NCBI GenBank assembly: GCA_021397835.1
Contig: JAJFZO010000645.1
Span: forward strand, 1,798,001 to 1,862,000
Direction of reading: 5' to 3'
From: Moringa oleifera
Taxonomy: Eukaryota; Streptophyta; Magnoliopsida; Brassicales; Moringaceae
DNA length: 64,000 nucleotides
Under the pieces are notes generated by a model. The model was given only the letters and a program-made list of their open reading frames with translations. It was not told the DNA's origin and searched no databases. Made by a program: the position numbers and the translations under genes. Shown here piece after piece: positions 24,351 to 37,150 of this stretch. How positions within the stretch are numbered: the stretch's first letter is position 1; every line of letters begins with the position of its first letter.

Positions 24351-27300
24351 AGAGATTATTTGTTACTCGTGTTTATCAATTTACTTATTATATTTATATA
24401 TAAATATATTTAAAAATAAATATCATTTAAAATTTTATTTTTAATTAAATTTTAATTTTTAAAATATCTTCAAAAATAATTGAATTTATCAATTTAAATC
24501 ATATTAAATTTTATTAAAAAATAAAATTAAAAATATTTAAATTGAAAATCATATATAATAAATTTTAGTTGGAAAAAAATATTTTGGGTATAATTATAAA
24601 AAAATTTAATTTTTTGAATATTGGCAATATTGTTTTAAAAATATATATTATCAAAAATATTAAAATTAAATTAATAAAATAGAAACAAAAATGAAAATGT
24701 ATTTGTGTAATTTTTAAAATATTTTAATAATAAAAATATAATTTTTATGATAATTTTAAAATTAAATTTTAATTAAAAATAATTAAAATTTGAAAAATTA
24801 AAATAATATTTATTTTATGTTTTATAAATTTTAATTAAAAAGAAAAAAAAGAAAAACCGTCTGACAGGCAGGCGGGGTGCTATCTGGTCTTGCGATTGTC
24901 TTGTTTCTTGTCCACATATTTTTTCTTCCTGGCCCTCCTATTAGACTCCATGTCAACTTAGTGATGAGCCATCTTCGTTAAACAATTGGATTGTCAACAA
25001 CCGAGAAAGGTAAGGATTGAATTTGAAAGAGATAGAGAATATGGGAAAGTAAATGTGGAAATGAATTAAGCAGCACTTGTCAGAAAAACAATAAATCGTT
25101 TTTGCCCTAACTTTCACAACATCCCAAGTGTTGCTTTGGTTGCAATTATATTCTCAAGTGTGTGGATGAGATGCCGAGTTGGAGAAAGAGAAGCAGAGTC
25201 ATGTGTCTGAAATAATGACCAAAGCACTGAAACATTATGTGGTGTGGCCCATGTGGGGAAGAGTGGGAATGAATATCCTTTAAGGGCTTGTTGATTTTGT
25301 CTTTTATGGCCGTATTTTGATAGCAGAACTGGCCCATGTGGTGTAATGATGTCAACAGGGCCATGGAAGGTAAGTGCAATAAAAGAGTTTGTTAAGGCCA
25401 CCTTCTGAAAATGTCGATTTGTACTTTTTTTAAGTATTGAATAACGTTAAGTGATTGGAAACCTAGAGAGGTATATGCCCATGAAAAGCTCTATTGGTTT
25501 GGCACTTGCTAGGAGGAGGTGCCTACTCATACCCTTTTGCATGGCACTAGTAATTTGATCTTTTTTTTTTAGATCAATATTTTTTAGTCTCATTATAAAT
25601 TTGACATCATCAAATATGGCTGAGGTCAAACCTTTAAGCGAGATCAAAACTGATTTAAGGCTCAATGTAGAGTATTCACTACAATTCAAAGACAAATCCT
25701 ATGCAAGCAAATTTAATTTTTTAAAAAAATTATTTAAAAAAAATTGATTAAATTTGATAACATCAAAGTGTCATAAAAGCGTCGAAATATCAAAAAATTA
25801 ATAAAAATTATCAAATTATAAAAAATATTATACTTAAAAAAATAATAATAATAATAAAACTTCAAAATATCAAAAGATCAATAACCGATGATCGAATCAC
25901 AAAAAATAATATACGTAATAAAAAAAATACAAGCAACTTCGTAATGAAAAACATGTAATTTTGTGAAAAAAAAAAGATGAACTCAACTTTCCAACATGAC
26001 CAAATCATTAAAGTACCCTTTGAAGATATTAAAAAATAAATAAATTTTGCTCGTGAAATCATTTCCCTAATTTTACTCCACGTAAATTACTTATCTAACT
26101 TGCACATCGGCCAACCTTATAATTTTAACTTTTTAGTACATTCTTATCACTTCAATCACTAAAGAAAAAAAAGAAAAAAAAGTCAGAACTACAACTTCAT
26201 CATTTTCAGACAGCATTAAACCATAACATCTTTCACTTTTTTGAAAGCCCATAAGAATAGCTTCAAAATATTGTTTTTAATGAAATAGACTAACATTGTT
26301 TTAGCTCTTTATGTACGTCCTGGTGTTGACACCACAATTAGGTTGAGTGACATTAGTCAGAATTAAATTTTTTTAAAAAAAATATGACAAGAATTGATCT
26401 TATATTTTTTATTAAATAATACAAATCATTAAATTTTTTGTACTATTATATTAAAAAGTCATTTGCTGATTAAAATTAAAAAAATATGTGATAAAAAGAT
26501 AAATCAGTTAATTTACTAAATAATTAACTGAGTGTTCTGATATGAATATGTGAAATAATTTTGGATAATTTGATATCTACTATATGAGTAAGAGAATATT
26601 ATAACATATTTAATCATACAATTCTAAGTGGACAATTACTTATAATTTTATTTTATTTGAGAGGTCACTCAATTTAAGGGTAATGGATTGACATCAGGAG
26701 GATCTTTTGAGCAAAGGAATTCCTTGACTGTAAATGCCACTAGAAAACTTTGTCTTCCGTGTTTCAATATTAATAATTCAGTTGAGTTTATAACATAAAT
26801 TTAAATTTAAATTGTATTTAAATTATAATATATAATAATTTAATAAAATTAATAATTTAAATTAAAATAAATATTATTTTAAATCTAAATTTCATATTCT
26901 CTTCATCAAATGTTGATATTTGTAGCATTTTTAAACAAAATTTTATCTATTAATTTTATTCAAATTAATAATTTTTTATTATTAAATATTTAAAAATTAA
27001 TCAATTAAATTTTATTTTTTATTTTTTAAATTTAAAAAATTTTTACTAATGAATTTTTTTCATAAATTTTAATAATATAATTTTTTAAAAAAATATTTTT
27101 AATACTTAAAACAATTTAAATTTCGCTATGATAGTATCTAAAATATTTTATAAATACATAAAAATTTTATATCAAAATTCATTATAAAAAACCTCAAATT
27201 TGAATATATTTAATTTTTAAAGTTTTTAATAAAATTAATTTAATCTAAATAAATATATTAAGATTTATTTTAAAATATTTTACAACTTACAGTTTGATTG

Positions 27301-27720
27301 AAAAAATACATAATCTTACATGATTTTAACCCTTTGAATTATTTTATTTATTTTTTATTTTTCATATTAATATTATAAATTATTAAAATACTTATTAACT
27401 TTTCGTTGAAAATTCCAGCACAAAGTCATTTCAGAAAAGAATTTTTATCGCTTTGTCCCTGTTTTCCAGTGGTGCATTCCAACAGCTTCAAAAGCTGAAT
27501 GACAGAGGAAAAGTCAAAACAAATGAACCTCAAGGATATCACAAGAAACAGCGACACATACACAGACAAAGCCTAACCAAATAGCATACAAGCAGCTTTT
27601 ATCAACCATTTGCATAGTGAACCGCTCTGAGAGACAAATCCGCAATTATAATTTACATAAGTGGCGACCCGATGATCCACATTGCCAAACCCACAAAGCC
27701 TGTCAGACAATTAAGGACTA
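24351..27720. other. Intergenic DNA between P1 and the LDAP gene
   Basis: Mostly AT-rich, with a less AT-rich patch at 24.85-25.7 kb that carries conflicting minus-strand ORFs of 77-95 codons without recognisable domains. The last 300 bases before 27749 are probably the 3' UTR of the minus-strand LDAP gene. Confidence 0.6.
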
Positions 27721-27748
27721 CAAACCAACAGGGCAGAACAAGACCTGT

Positions 27749-29039
27749 TTAATCTGAATCTGAGTCCGACCCAGATGAAGCTGCTGCATCTTCTTTCTTC
27801 CCAGATGCCTGACCACCCTGTTTGAAAGCCTTGGCAATCTCATCAACAGGGACCAAGGGGAGATACCCAATGAAAGGATAACCCTTCTGGGTCAGGTCAT
27901 TGACCACAAGGTTGTATTTCTCTGACCAGTGTGCAGCAGTAGGAACAGCTATGTCTGCCACCGTGTGGAAGGGATGGTACTGGTTCAATCTAACCCATAT
28001 TTTCACAGAATTTGTCAGGACGAATTGCTTGGACTCGGTGGTGGCGTAGTGCAAAGCTGCCCGTGAACCTCCTGCTCGAGCCTCGCTGACAAGCTTCTCA
28101 GCTTTCTCTGAAGCCTTTTGAATCAAATCATGAGCTTGGCTGACTATTTGCTTGACTACAGATGGAGCATGCTCATCAAACTTATGAGAAGCTTCATCTA
28201 CCTGAAACAATTAAACAGTTGTTAATCCTACTCGATCTTGGCTATGCCTCTAATTTGGTTAAAAGCTTACTGTGTTGGAAAATCAAAACTAAACCATTGC
28301 GGAGTATCACGTTAGGCATCAAACAGTAACACTGTCATTCCATTCAAAGATAGCAAATAATTCTTGATTACAAACAAAAATCTAAACACGCTCAGGGCAC
28401 TGAGTCAAGACATCCAAAATAACATAATCACAGAAATTTTCACTCCCCCAGTAGAAAGCCTAAAGGGATTTTTTCCTGCTACTTATATCTCTTTGGAACC
28501 AATCTTTTGAGCATCTCAAGAACATCAATAAGTGAAAGCTTCTAATTTAATCAACCATGGCTATGCTGTCACTTTGCAACAAAACTTGGGAAAAAAGAGA
28601 GAGGAAAAAATCGAAAGAGTAACAAAAGCTAATGAATCGATCGAAATAGTAAGGAAAATAGTACCTTTTTGTCAAGAAAAACAAGTAAATCATCAGGGAC
28701 GCCCCTGAATCTCTCGTAGACAGGACTGACAACGGTGGTGACAGCTCCCTCCACCGTCCCAACCGGAGATCTCAACGGCCCCGAGTTCTGCTTCGCGTAC
28801 TCGTACAGGTTCGAAACGCACACCAGCGCTTTAATCGCAGCGACCCTCAAAAATCCTAGGTGCTTCAGCTCCCGATTCTTGCTCTCAGTCTCCGTCTGCG
28901 AAAAGGATATGCACCGACTTGCATCACATGAACTATAAGATTACGAATCTCAAAAACGGAGAAAACGAAAAACAAAAAAGAGAAGAGATCAAGCGATAAG
29001 CAGAGATCTGCAGACCTTGTCCATGGCCGTACTACTCAT
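27749..29039 (-). CDS. Lipid-droplet-associated / small rubber particle protein (REF/SRPP family)
   Basis: Three exons on the minus strand, 29016-29039, 28665-28895 and 27749-28201, join in phase to give 235 residues. The start is MSSTAMDK; its eight codons fill exon 1. The REF domain covers most of the protein: LGFLRVAAIKALVCVSNLYE, then VYERFRGVPDDLLVFLDKKVDEAS, long amphipathic helices, and HPFHTVADIAVPTAAHWSEKY. The C-terminus is acidic and Ser-rich (SSGSDSDSD). Family members coat lipid droplets in plant cells and affect their growth and number; in latex plants, paralogues coat rubber particles. No membrane-spanning segment or signal peptide is seen, as expected for a peripheral coat protein. 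The closest Arabidopsis counterpart by position and length is At1g67360 (LDAP1). Whether the host makes latex cannot be told from this gene. A TATA-like CATAAATAG lies about 110 bp upstream. Confidence 0.95.
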
Positions 29040-31380
29040 TCTTGAAATGGAGGAGAACCTTCTTAGCTATGCCTGCCGTTGCTTCTTCAGCTACTAATCA
29101 CTGTTGGCAAATAAAATGACACTGAGGAACTCCAGGCGCAGATTCCTATTTATGTCCGCGATGACAAATCAGGGACGCACCCAGCTGATCTGAGTAGTCA
29201 GAGTAATCAAACGGTTGAAATTGGATCAATAGATTGGTGAGTGGGCCCCAGATTGCATGGGCCCTGTTTGAGGAGCATTCCAGGGGCCATTAGAGGTTCG
29301 GGAAGGACACGTGGACGATGCTTACTGTTGTGACAGTGAAATATTAGCCATCTTTTTTTTTTAATTACTTTAAAATTTACTGAATTTTTATAATATAATT
29401 GATTCATCACATTTTAATAAAATTAATGACTCAATTTTTTTATTTTAATATTAATATTTAAATTAAAAAATGTAATTTAAAAAATTAACAAAAAATTTTA
29501 TCTTTATTATTTTTCCATTTATGTTGGGTCTTAAAATTATGGGTAATTTTGTTATGATTTACATGGTGTAGAAAATTATGTGATTGTTATCTTTAAAAAA
29601 AAAAGATTTTTTAAAATTTTTTTAACAATGAAAAATTTTAATAATTTTATGTCAATTTATAAATTAAAAATTCATTAAATTTTTTAAATATTTTCTGTAG
29701 AATCCTTTTTTTTCCTTTTTGAATTGTTGATTCTGGTGCAGAATATTTTAATTCATTGCTTCTTTTTATTTAAAAGAAAAAATACATTTAACAAATCACT
29801 ATTTATTTATTTTAATGGATTATGTAATATGTTTTGTTAACATTTACAAATGTTGGACATGAAAATGTTACACCACAAAAATAATAGATGTAATTTGTCA
29901 CTAAGATCACATAAAAAAATTGCATCCAAGAATTTATCAAATCGGTATTTATGATACGATTAATTTCAATAAAACTTTTTGAGGATTAAAAATACATCAA
30001 AGCCATCCAAGTCGCATTTATTGCGGAAGAAAGACAGAAAATTAATGTGATTAATGTGGTTGTGAATCGGAGAAAAAAGCCAAGAGAGAGGATATAGAAA
30101 GCTAGGTGACAAAAGTCACCAACTAATACTAAAACAGACAGACCGACAGTTTTTCTCTTTTCTTTCTTTGTAGTTACACTTACTTGACGCATGCTTGTTC
30201 TAAATCCAATTCAATTATTCGTTATTTAATGGTTTAAAAATGGAAGTGTTTTTTTCTCTTTTGGTCTGTTACTTTTGGTATGAAGTTATGAGCAGCTTAC
30301 GGATGCAATGTGTTTGGTTTGGCATTAAAATTCAGTTCATGAGATGGTTGGATTAGGTGGAACGTCTTTTGGCCTCAATACATTGCTTTTTGTAAATATG
30401 ATCACTGCCGTGATCTTTTTAGGGTGGTTTAAATGATAATTGTTTTGTATCCTGAAATTTTAATATGATAGGTTATATCAAATATTAGTATTTAAACCTC
30501 TTAATTCTACCGCAAGCTTTCCTATATGTTACCAGTAAGTGATTTCCTACACAGAATAAATGCAAGATCATAATCTAAGACTACTTGAAAAAATAAAGTC
30601 TAAATTATTTCATAAAAGGTTACAAAATATATTTAAAATTAATTTCAATACCATAGTGATATTTTTTTATTAAAAAATTCCCCACCATCACTCTGTGGCT
30701 TCCCTTTCATATAGAAATGATTAAAATGACTAATGAGATAAACTTTCTTGGAAAATTAATGGATTAGATTGTGTGATTATCTTCTCCAAAAGCAACTTAA
30801 TGACATGACATCAGAGTTGTTCCAACATTATCCTGACTCAAGTATTATAACCACAAATCTAAAGGAATCTGCGGGCTGCCCAAGGTATAAAAAATCAAAA
30901 CCAATCTAAGGCACCAATTCAAGTTTCGATTGCAATTAATTAGGTAAAGGACAGGCTCATCAAACCTGAAATTAGTATTCAACTATATTCAAAAAAGAAC
31001 TGCCCAAGCATGGAACTATGGCCCATGATCACCTTAAGACGTTAGGACTAATAAAGTCTCCACTAGCCATGTTTGTGTCCTTTACCATAGGTGATGGGCC
31101 CGTAATGGCGAGTTCTACGGGTCTGCATTCATGAGAGGAGGACCGACGAAAATTCAAACAAGAGACAAGCTTATTAAATGTTGCAGTTAGTCAAGAATGA
31201 AAACTATTGAATATTTTCCTCCATGTACCACATTAAAATGTTAGCTAAAAAAATAGAACTGCATGAGCAAAAGCATTGTAACACAATATCATTGTACAGG
31301 AGGTGATTACGCCGTTATTCCATTGACATTATTCTGGAACTAATTAACCGTGAAGTTTTACATTCAAATCAGTGGAGTTG
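29040..31380. other. LDAP promoter and intergenic DNA before ASY1
   Basis: The first 300 bases upstream of the LDAP start are less AT-rich and include a CACGTG at about 29311. A minus-strand TATA-like box (CATAAATAG) lies at 29144-29153. From 29.35 kb on the sequence is AT-rich with no gene. The last 100-200 bases before 31408 are probably the ASY1 3' UTR. Confidence 0.6.
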
Positions 31381-31407
31381 ATTCACAAGGCAACCAGCTC
31401 TCGAACT

Positions 31408-34400
31408 TCAACTAGCTTGAGCTTTCTGGCGTTTCGAATACTGAAGGATAGGCTCCTTCACCTGCCAAGGAAGGAAGAGTCAGTAGTCTAATGCATAATC
31501 TTGTGTCCTAAGTATAGTCTCCCACCAGCACTGTACCCTGCATGAAGGTAGTAAATTACAGAAGTCAAGTCCATCATGAGAATTTAAGGCGTACCGTGCT
31601 TGTTTTCCTTGACCGCTTCTCTTGGGTGGATCGACTACAGATAATTGTGTCAGCCTCATCACAGTAATTGGCGTGGGCATTTGCCCTGCCATTCTCATTT
31701 CCGGGTACAAAACTCTCCCTTGAAGCTACTGGCTGCAAATATTCAGATGTACATTTCACGTTAATCAGATAGGAAATGGCATCAAAATTGCGGGAAATTA
31801 ATTGTATGAAGTGAGATTGGAGAAACTTCAAATCCGACTAACCTCGGCCCTACTTGTGGGAGTGCTTCCGTTCTCCCTTGTTTTTAAGGGAGTCTGCTCA
31901 CTCCTGATTGAACCATTTTGATTAATGTCAGATCTGCCCCTCATGCGCGTCAGATCCGATCCGATAGAATGGAGGGCACCGCATGTAGACATGTCCTTAT
32001 GGTTGTTTCCTGAGAATCGAAGAAACATATTTCGTTGTCATTGCTAATATTTAGAAGCAGGATACACTGAGCTCTAGTTGTAAGGACGTGATCAGGTACC
32101 CATTTTGTTGGAGTTGGAGTTGTTCCGTGGTTCAGTAATATCCACTTCCTGCTAAATCAAAAGAGATTAAAAAGAAACATAGCCTAAATATGCAAGGATG
32201 CACAAGGAATGAAGGTTAAGGTTATCACCATAGCATCATGGTTCATCATAGCCTTCTTCACTTCCATTAGCTTTTTCTCTGTTAAAATGGAATGGACTAC
32301 ACGCTTGCCTGTTATAAAGTTGGATTACTACCAAAAGCAAACTGACTACATTCTGATCCCCAACAAAATTATGCTAAGAACAAAGTTTTAGATGTCAGAG
32401 CCCAGACCTAGCCTACGGTTGCCAGTAGCTTCAATGTAACCATCCCGGGTCATTTTATTAATTAATTTGCGCACGGTGTTCTGATTTGCTTCTCCATCCA
32501 GCTGGTTGTGAAGCTTTGCAACCGTCACATATTTCATTGGAAGAGCATGATACAACGCCTAAAATTGTTACAACCAAGTCAATATGTGTTAGGTGGGGTA
32601 TAATCGTGGCAGAGGTTCATCAGATATATACTTTCCTGAAAAATTAAAGCAAGTCAGAATAATTACTTGATATAACAGCCTGCTCCTAAAAATGTTTTTT
32701 TGTACTACCCAGAAATATATTACAGGTTTTTAGTAAATAAAATAAATAATTGACTGCACACTTTTTTCACACTCAAAAACAACTGAACCAGAGCAATTTA
32801 ACTTCCCGTAACGAGCAACTTATCTGATAGTCCCATGGAACAAGATCAGAAAATGACAACCAGCCATAAGTCAACATATATGCATGTAGTTATGCAAATA
32901 GAAAGATTAAAAGCATAATTGCATGCACTTAGAAACATTAAAAGCAGTGTAGCATTGATTATGAGAGAGAATGCTCCGCTTGGGAAATGAGCGCTCAAAC
33001 AGAATAAAATTCTCACCTTCATGTACAGGTGCTCATCAACCTGTGGAGTTTTTTCACCCTTTAAGAGTGCCTGACCATCCATTTCTTCTTTCACCATAAT
33101 GAACTCATAATCCAATGTCTGGAGTGGAGTTTTGTCAGTACGAACAAAAAGAAACTACAGTACAGATGAATTTAAACTAACAAGGAAAATAAGGCAAACC
33201 TTTTGCTTGTTTATTGTATAGGTGTCTTTTCCACTCTTTGTTAAAATACATTCCTTTACAAGCTTGTCCATGATTTCTGAAATCCGGGGGAAAAAACCAA
33301 AAACGAAAACAGAACCTCATCATCAAACTAAAAAAATTGAACCCTTCCTGGTTTAAGCCTTAACGTGGATCAAAGCCTCCATGTACCTTCAGTCAAAACC
33401 TGCATTTATTCAATCAAGATTAACTTCTTGTAAAATTATGAAAACTGAGACTGAAAATGAAATTGAAAGATACAAGTTTAAACTTGAAAACATGTTGTAT
33501 TTTTTCTCTTTCCCTGTAGATGATTAAAGAGATGTAGAAAACCTTACCACTGAGATGTCTGGGAAATTTGAGAGAACATCAGTAAGGTGAACAGCATCAA
33601 GATGACAAGAGTTGATCCATTCCTTCACCCTGGCTAACTGTTGTTCATCTTCAACAGGATCTTGAGTATCATCTGCACAGCAAGGGACAGGCAAAGCTAA
33701 AACGTCTTCAATTACAGACCAGTAGTTATTTTATGTGGAAGCTCGTAATTCTGATGTAGATTCTTCTTACAACTTTGGGATGTTACCTTCATCAACCGTG
33801 CCACTATCTTCTGCTGGTTGCGGTTGACCTGTCAGGGTGACAATTGTTACTCCACTGTTAAATCTCAGAATAGGAATATCTGTGAGGAAATAACATGGGG
33901 GATAAAGTGACTGTCAAGGTAGTTCATGTAATTACCCACTGGTGCAACAATGTAGTGATCTTCTTGTGATTGATTAACCTGAAATTGATAAGTAGATGAA
34001 TTTTGGAAACTTCATAGCTACACATAATATTGTGCTAAAAATGAAATCATAAAGCAAAGTGATACTGTGACTTCACCTCACTGTCAGAGTCAGAAGACTC
34101 ATCCCTCTCCAAAGAATCAGTCCCTAAGGTCACTTCATCATCTTGGATGTCATCATTTTCGTCCTCACAAGGATCAAGCACACTCTTTACCTGTAAGATT
34201 ACCACATGCACAGGCTTCTTCTGAAATATTAATCATGGAACTTAATTTTTAACCACACAAGGGATCTTGAAAACTTACCTTGAGAGCTAAAACAAAGTGC
34301 TTGCTGTTGACATTTCCAACCTCCATTTTCAGAGGTCCTTTTGTCCATGGATTATGAGCTTCTTCATCTGTGCAGCTCCTGAAGAATGGAGGCTCATAGT

Positions 34401-36936
34401 CTACTGGCTGCAAGGTAAGCTAATTGCATCACCATTTTTTCAATAGTTTCCATAGAGGTGGAACAAAAGAGAAAGACAAGATCTCTTATAGAACCAGTCT
34501 TCCAAAAGAGCCAAACGACCCCATATGCAGAACAATTCAGATGAACCTTATATGCGCACACTCCCAAGATCATCTGTGCTATAAGCATAACTCTAGTTGT
34601 CCATGTCAATAGTCAACCAAAATTGTAGTTTTTTGACCCACATGCACAGTCATAGAACAGAAAATTCCATGCTTTATTTAACAGTTGAAAGCAATTCCAT
34701 TTAAAAAACTAGAAGTCAAACTAAACAACGCTTCAAAACTTCAAGCACTTATTTTAACATGTGCAGAACTAAACTTCAAGAAAATGGTGGCAAGCCATAC
34801 CGTCACATCATCATAATAGAGGAGTTTCATCAATATTGTGCGCTGAAACATAAACAAATAGGACCTTTACAGTTAGCCAAACCGTTCAACATCTGGAAAA
34901 GATGCAAAATCCTAATGTGAAGACTTGTAAGAGTTGCTAGAGTTGTTACCTCTTCGGGCATTTTATCCAGAGTTCTCATCAACTGAACCAGTGTACGAAC
35001 CATTTTACAAGCAGAACTCCTGAATGTTAAGCATTGAATCTCTCATTACAGAGTGTAATATGATGAAATTAAAATTTGGAACAAGATTCCAGTTAAATTA
35101 CCTCATCTGGTTGGGAGTAATTTCAGTTGTGGAGTTACATTTGAAAGTTCCTCCTTGTTTCTTGCTTCCAGAGCGGTTGATATTCATTGAAACCTCTTGG
35201 CTATCAGAATTTGGATAACTAAAAGAAACTGCAGAAGAAGACACATTAAAAACCTGTCAATCAACAGTTGATGTCGCAGACAAAGCAAAGTAGAATTAAC
35301 CAGCAGAAAATGAATTTGCATGATGGAGTAGTAACCAAGAGTATCATCTAATGACCAATCAATGCCTCACTCAGCATGCCACATTATGATTTCGAATGAA
35401 TATTAGAGAATAAGACTACATGTGCTCTGTTCCTTAAGCAGATGCAAAACAGATATTAAACAGCTAAAATTTACCACCATTTGCTCAATAGTAGATGAAA
35501 CATGCAACAAATAAGATGAAGCTACATGTCAAGACCATATGTTGAATTTTTTTATGTAAGGTGGTAATTGAAACTTTACACGAAATCATACATGCATATT
35601 CCTCAATCATTGGCCCTTCTAGTGCTTCACACACGCAGAAAAGAAGTGTTTTCAGATACTTCTTCTGCAACGCATCGTAAACACCTAGGTAAAAATGATG
35701 ACAATAATATTAGCATGTTCAATAAGCAAAAATTACTTCAAACATAAAGAAAAATGCAAAAGATAAAAAGAAGCAGATAGTGCAAGTGATAGAAACTCAC
35801 TTAGGTAAATAAATAAAGAGAACTTGCCTTTCTCCATCCAGTCAATCAGCCGACGTGACTCTGCATCCATAGGCATTAGCTTCTTGATCTTCATCTCTGT
35901 AGATATTTGTCCAGATTTCCAAGGAATATAATCAACGATTCTTCTCAAAATGTAACGACAACAGCCAAACATTTCAGATTTTACAAAAACTAGAAAAAAA
36001 GAATCTCAGAAACACAAGCTTACCTAGAGCTGGAACAGATTTGTCATTGAAATACTTCTCTGGGAAAAGTCCTCTAATGTAACTTATGTTGAATATTGCA
36101 ATGCGGAGCAAATTCCTTGTCTGTTGGGAAATTATGTCCACAAAAACGGGAGATCAACTTAATAGTAAAGAAAAAGAAACAGCAAAGAATATAAAGAAAA
36201 TATGACCTCAACCTCATAAGTACTAGCAATTTTATTATCTAAACAGAAACAAAAGGCAATATGCTTCCTCTGGTAGATGAGACATGAAATGCAAAAGAGA
36301 GTACATTTTTTGAAAGTAACAGGAAAAAGAAAAAGGGAGACTGTAAAGCCTGATATCCCACTGAACATTGTCATTTATTAGCTTAACTTCAACTTGATCA
36401 TACCAGCTAATCACAACATTTACTCACAACAAACAACTAGGTGTATAGGAATTAACCATAGTAGCTCACAGATTCCATTTGGACAATTTCCTACACAAAT
36501 TCTCCAGAAATATTGAAAATCCATAGATTACAAGAAGAAATTGATTTTGAGTTGTGTCTTTGATCTGCCCATCAGTTTCATATTCAGTTGAAGAAAATAA
36601 CGAAATAAAAGGCCAAAAAAGCAAAATAAAATAATTAAATTAACATGAAAAGCATACAATTAGCTAGAAATTAAGAATGCTTTGTGTATTCTACCAATTC
36701 GTCTGTAATAAAAAATCGAGTAAAATCTAAAAGAAGCAAAAATTTAATTTCTAGATTGCTGATTACCAGAAGCAGCGAGTCTTGCTCGGTGATCTCTGCT
36801 TCCTTCACTTTCTGTGCAACAACCTGAGAGAAAAACAGACAAATTTTGTGTGAAGTTGAGAGCATTCAGTCAATCAACCGGTTTACAAAATGAAAGAAGC
36901 AAAACCAAATATTCCAAGCCATTCTAGGCTCACCAT
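31408..36936 (-). CDS. ASY1: ASY1, meiotic HORMA-domain chromosome axis protein
   Basis: Twenty-two coding exons on the minus strand give 613 residues (Arabidopsis ASY1: 596): 36934-36936, 36767-36823, 36024-36120, 35828-35896, 35592-35684, 35102-35228, 34950-35019, 34801-34842, 34279-34407, 34077-34190, 33936-33978, 33787-33828, 33548-33672, 33387-33399, 33200-33276, 33017-33118, 32408-32558, 32229-32308, 32100-32148, 31843-32009, 31595-31732, 31408-31461. All joins are in phase. The HORMA domain is about residues 15-229 ([40 protein letters not shown]). An acidic linker follows, then a SWIRM/winged-helix region at about 300-480 and a Ser/Arg-rich tail ending [18 protein letters not shown]1 loads on meiotic chromosome axes and promotes inter-homologue recombination and synapsis; PCH2 removes it. 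The first coding exon holds only ATG, the intron at 35685-35827 has a GC donor, and exon 14 is 13 nt long. Confidence 0.97.
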
Positions 36937-37094
36937 TTTTGAAGAATTTCGAGAGAAAGAGCTCACAAAAATATTTAAAAAAAAGTAAAAAGGCTAGAGC
37001 GAGAGAGAGCCGAGAGTGCTTGGTTCGAAATTTTGAATTGTTGTTAAATTTCCATGGCGTGGCGGGAGAAGGAGGAGGAAGTTGTGGTGGTGAA

Positions 37095-37149
37095 TATTTA
37101 TAGACCGTTACAACACTTAACCATAGTTAAGAAACGATAACCATGGTTA
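37095..37149 (-). promoter_or_regulatory. ASY1 core promoter: TATA box and paired MYB-like palindromes
   Basis: On the minus strand TATAAATA lies at 37095-37102, about 160 bp upstream of the ASY1 ATG, so transcription probably starts near 37065. Just upstream of it are TAACGGTCTA (37101-37110), close to the AACGG core of mitosis-specific activator elements bound by three-repeat MYBs, a near-palindrome TTAACCATAGTTAA (37117-37130) and a perfect palindrome TAACCATGGTTA (37138-37149). The TATA call follows from position and sequence; binding by MYB factors is inferred. Confidence 0.55.
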
Positions 37150-37150
37150 A

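Noticed and set aside
25114..25401. Overlapping 95- and 77-codon minus-strand ORFs
   Set aside because: Two frames open over the same bases, neither recognisable, and no splice partner found.
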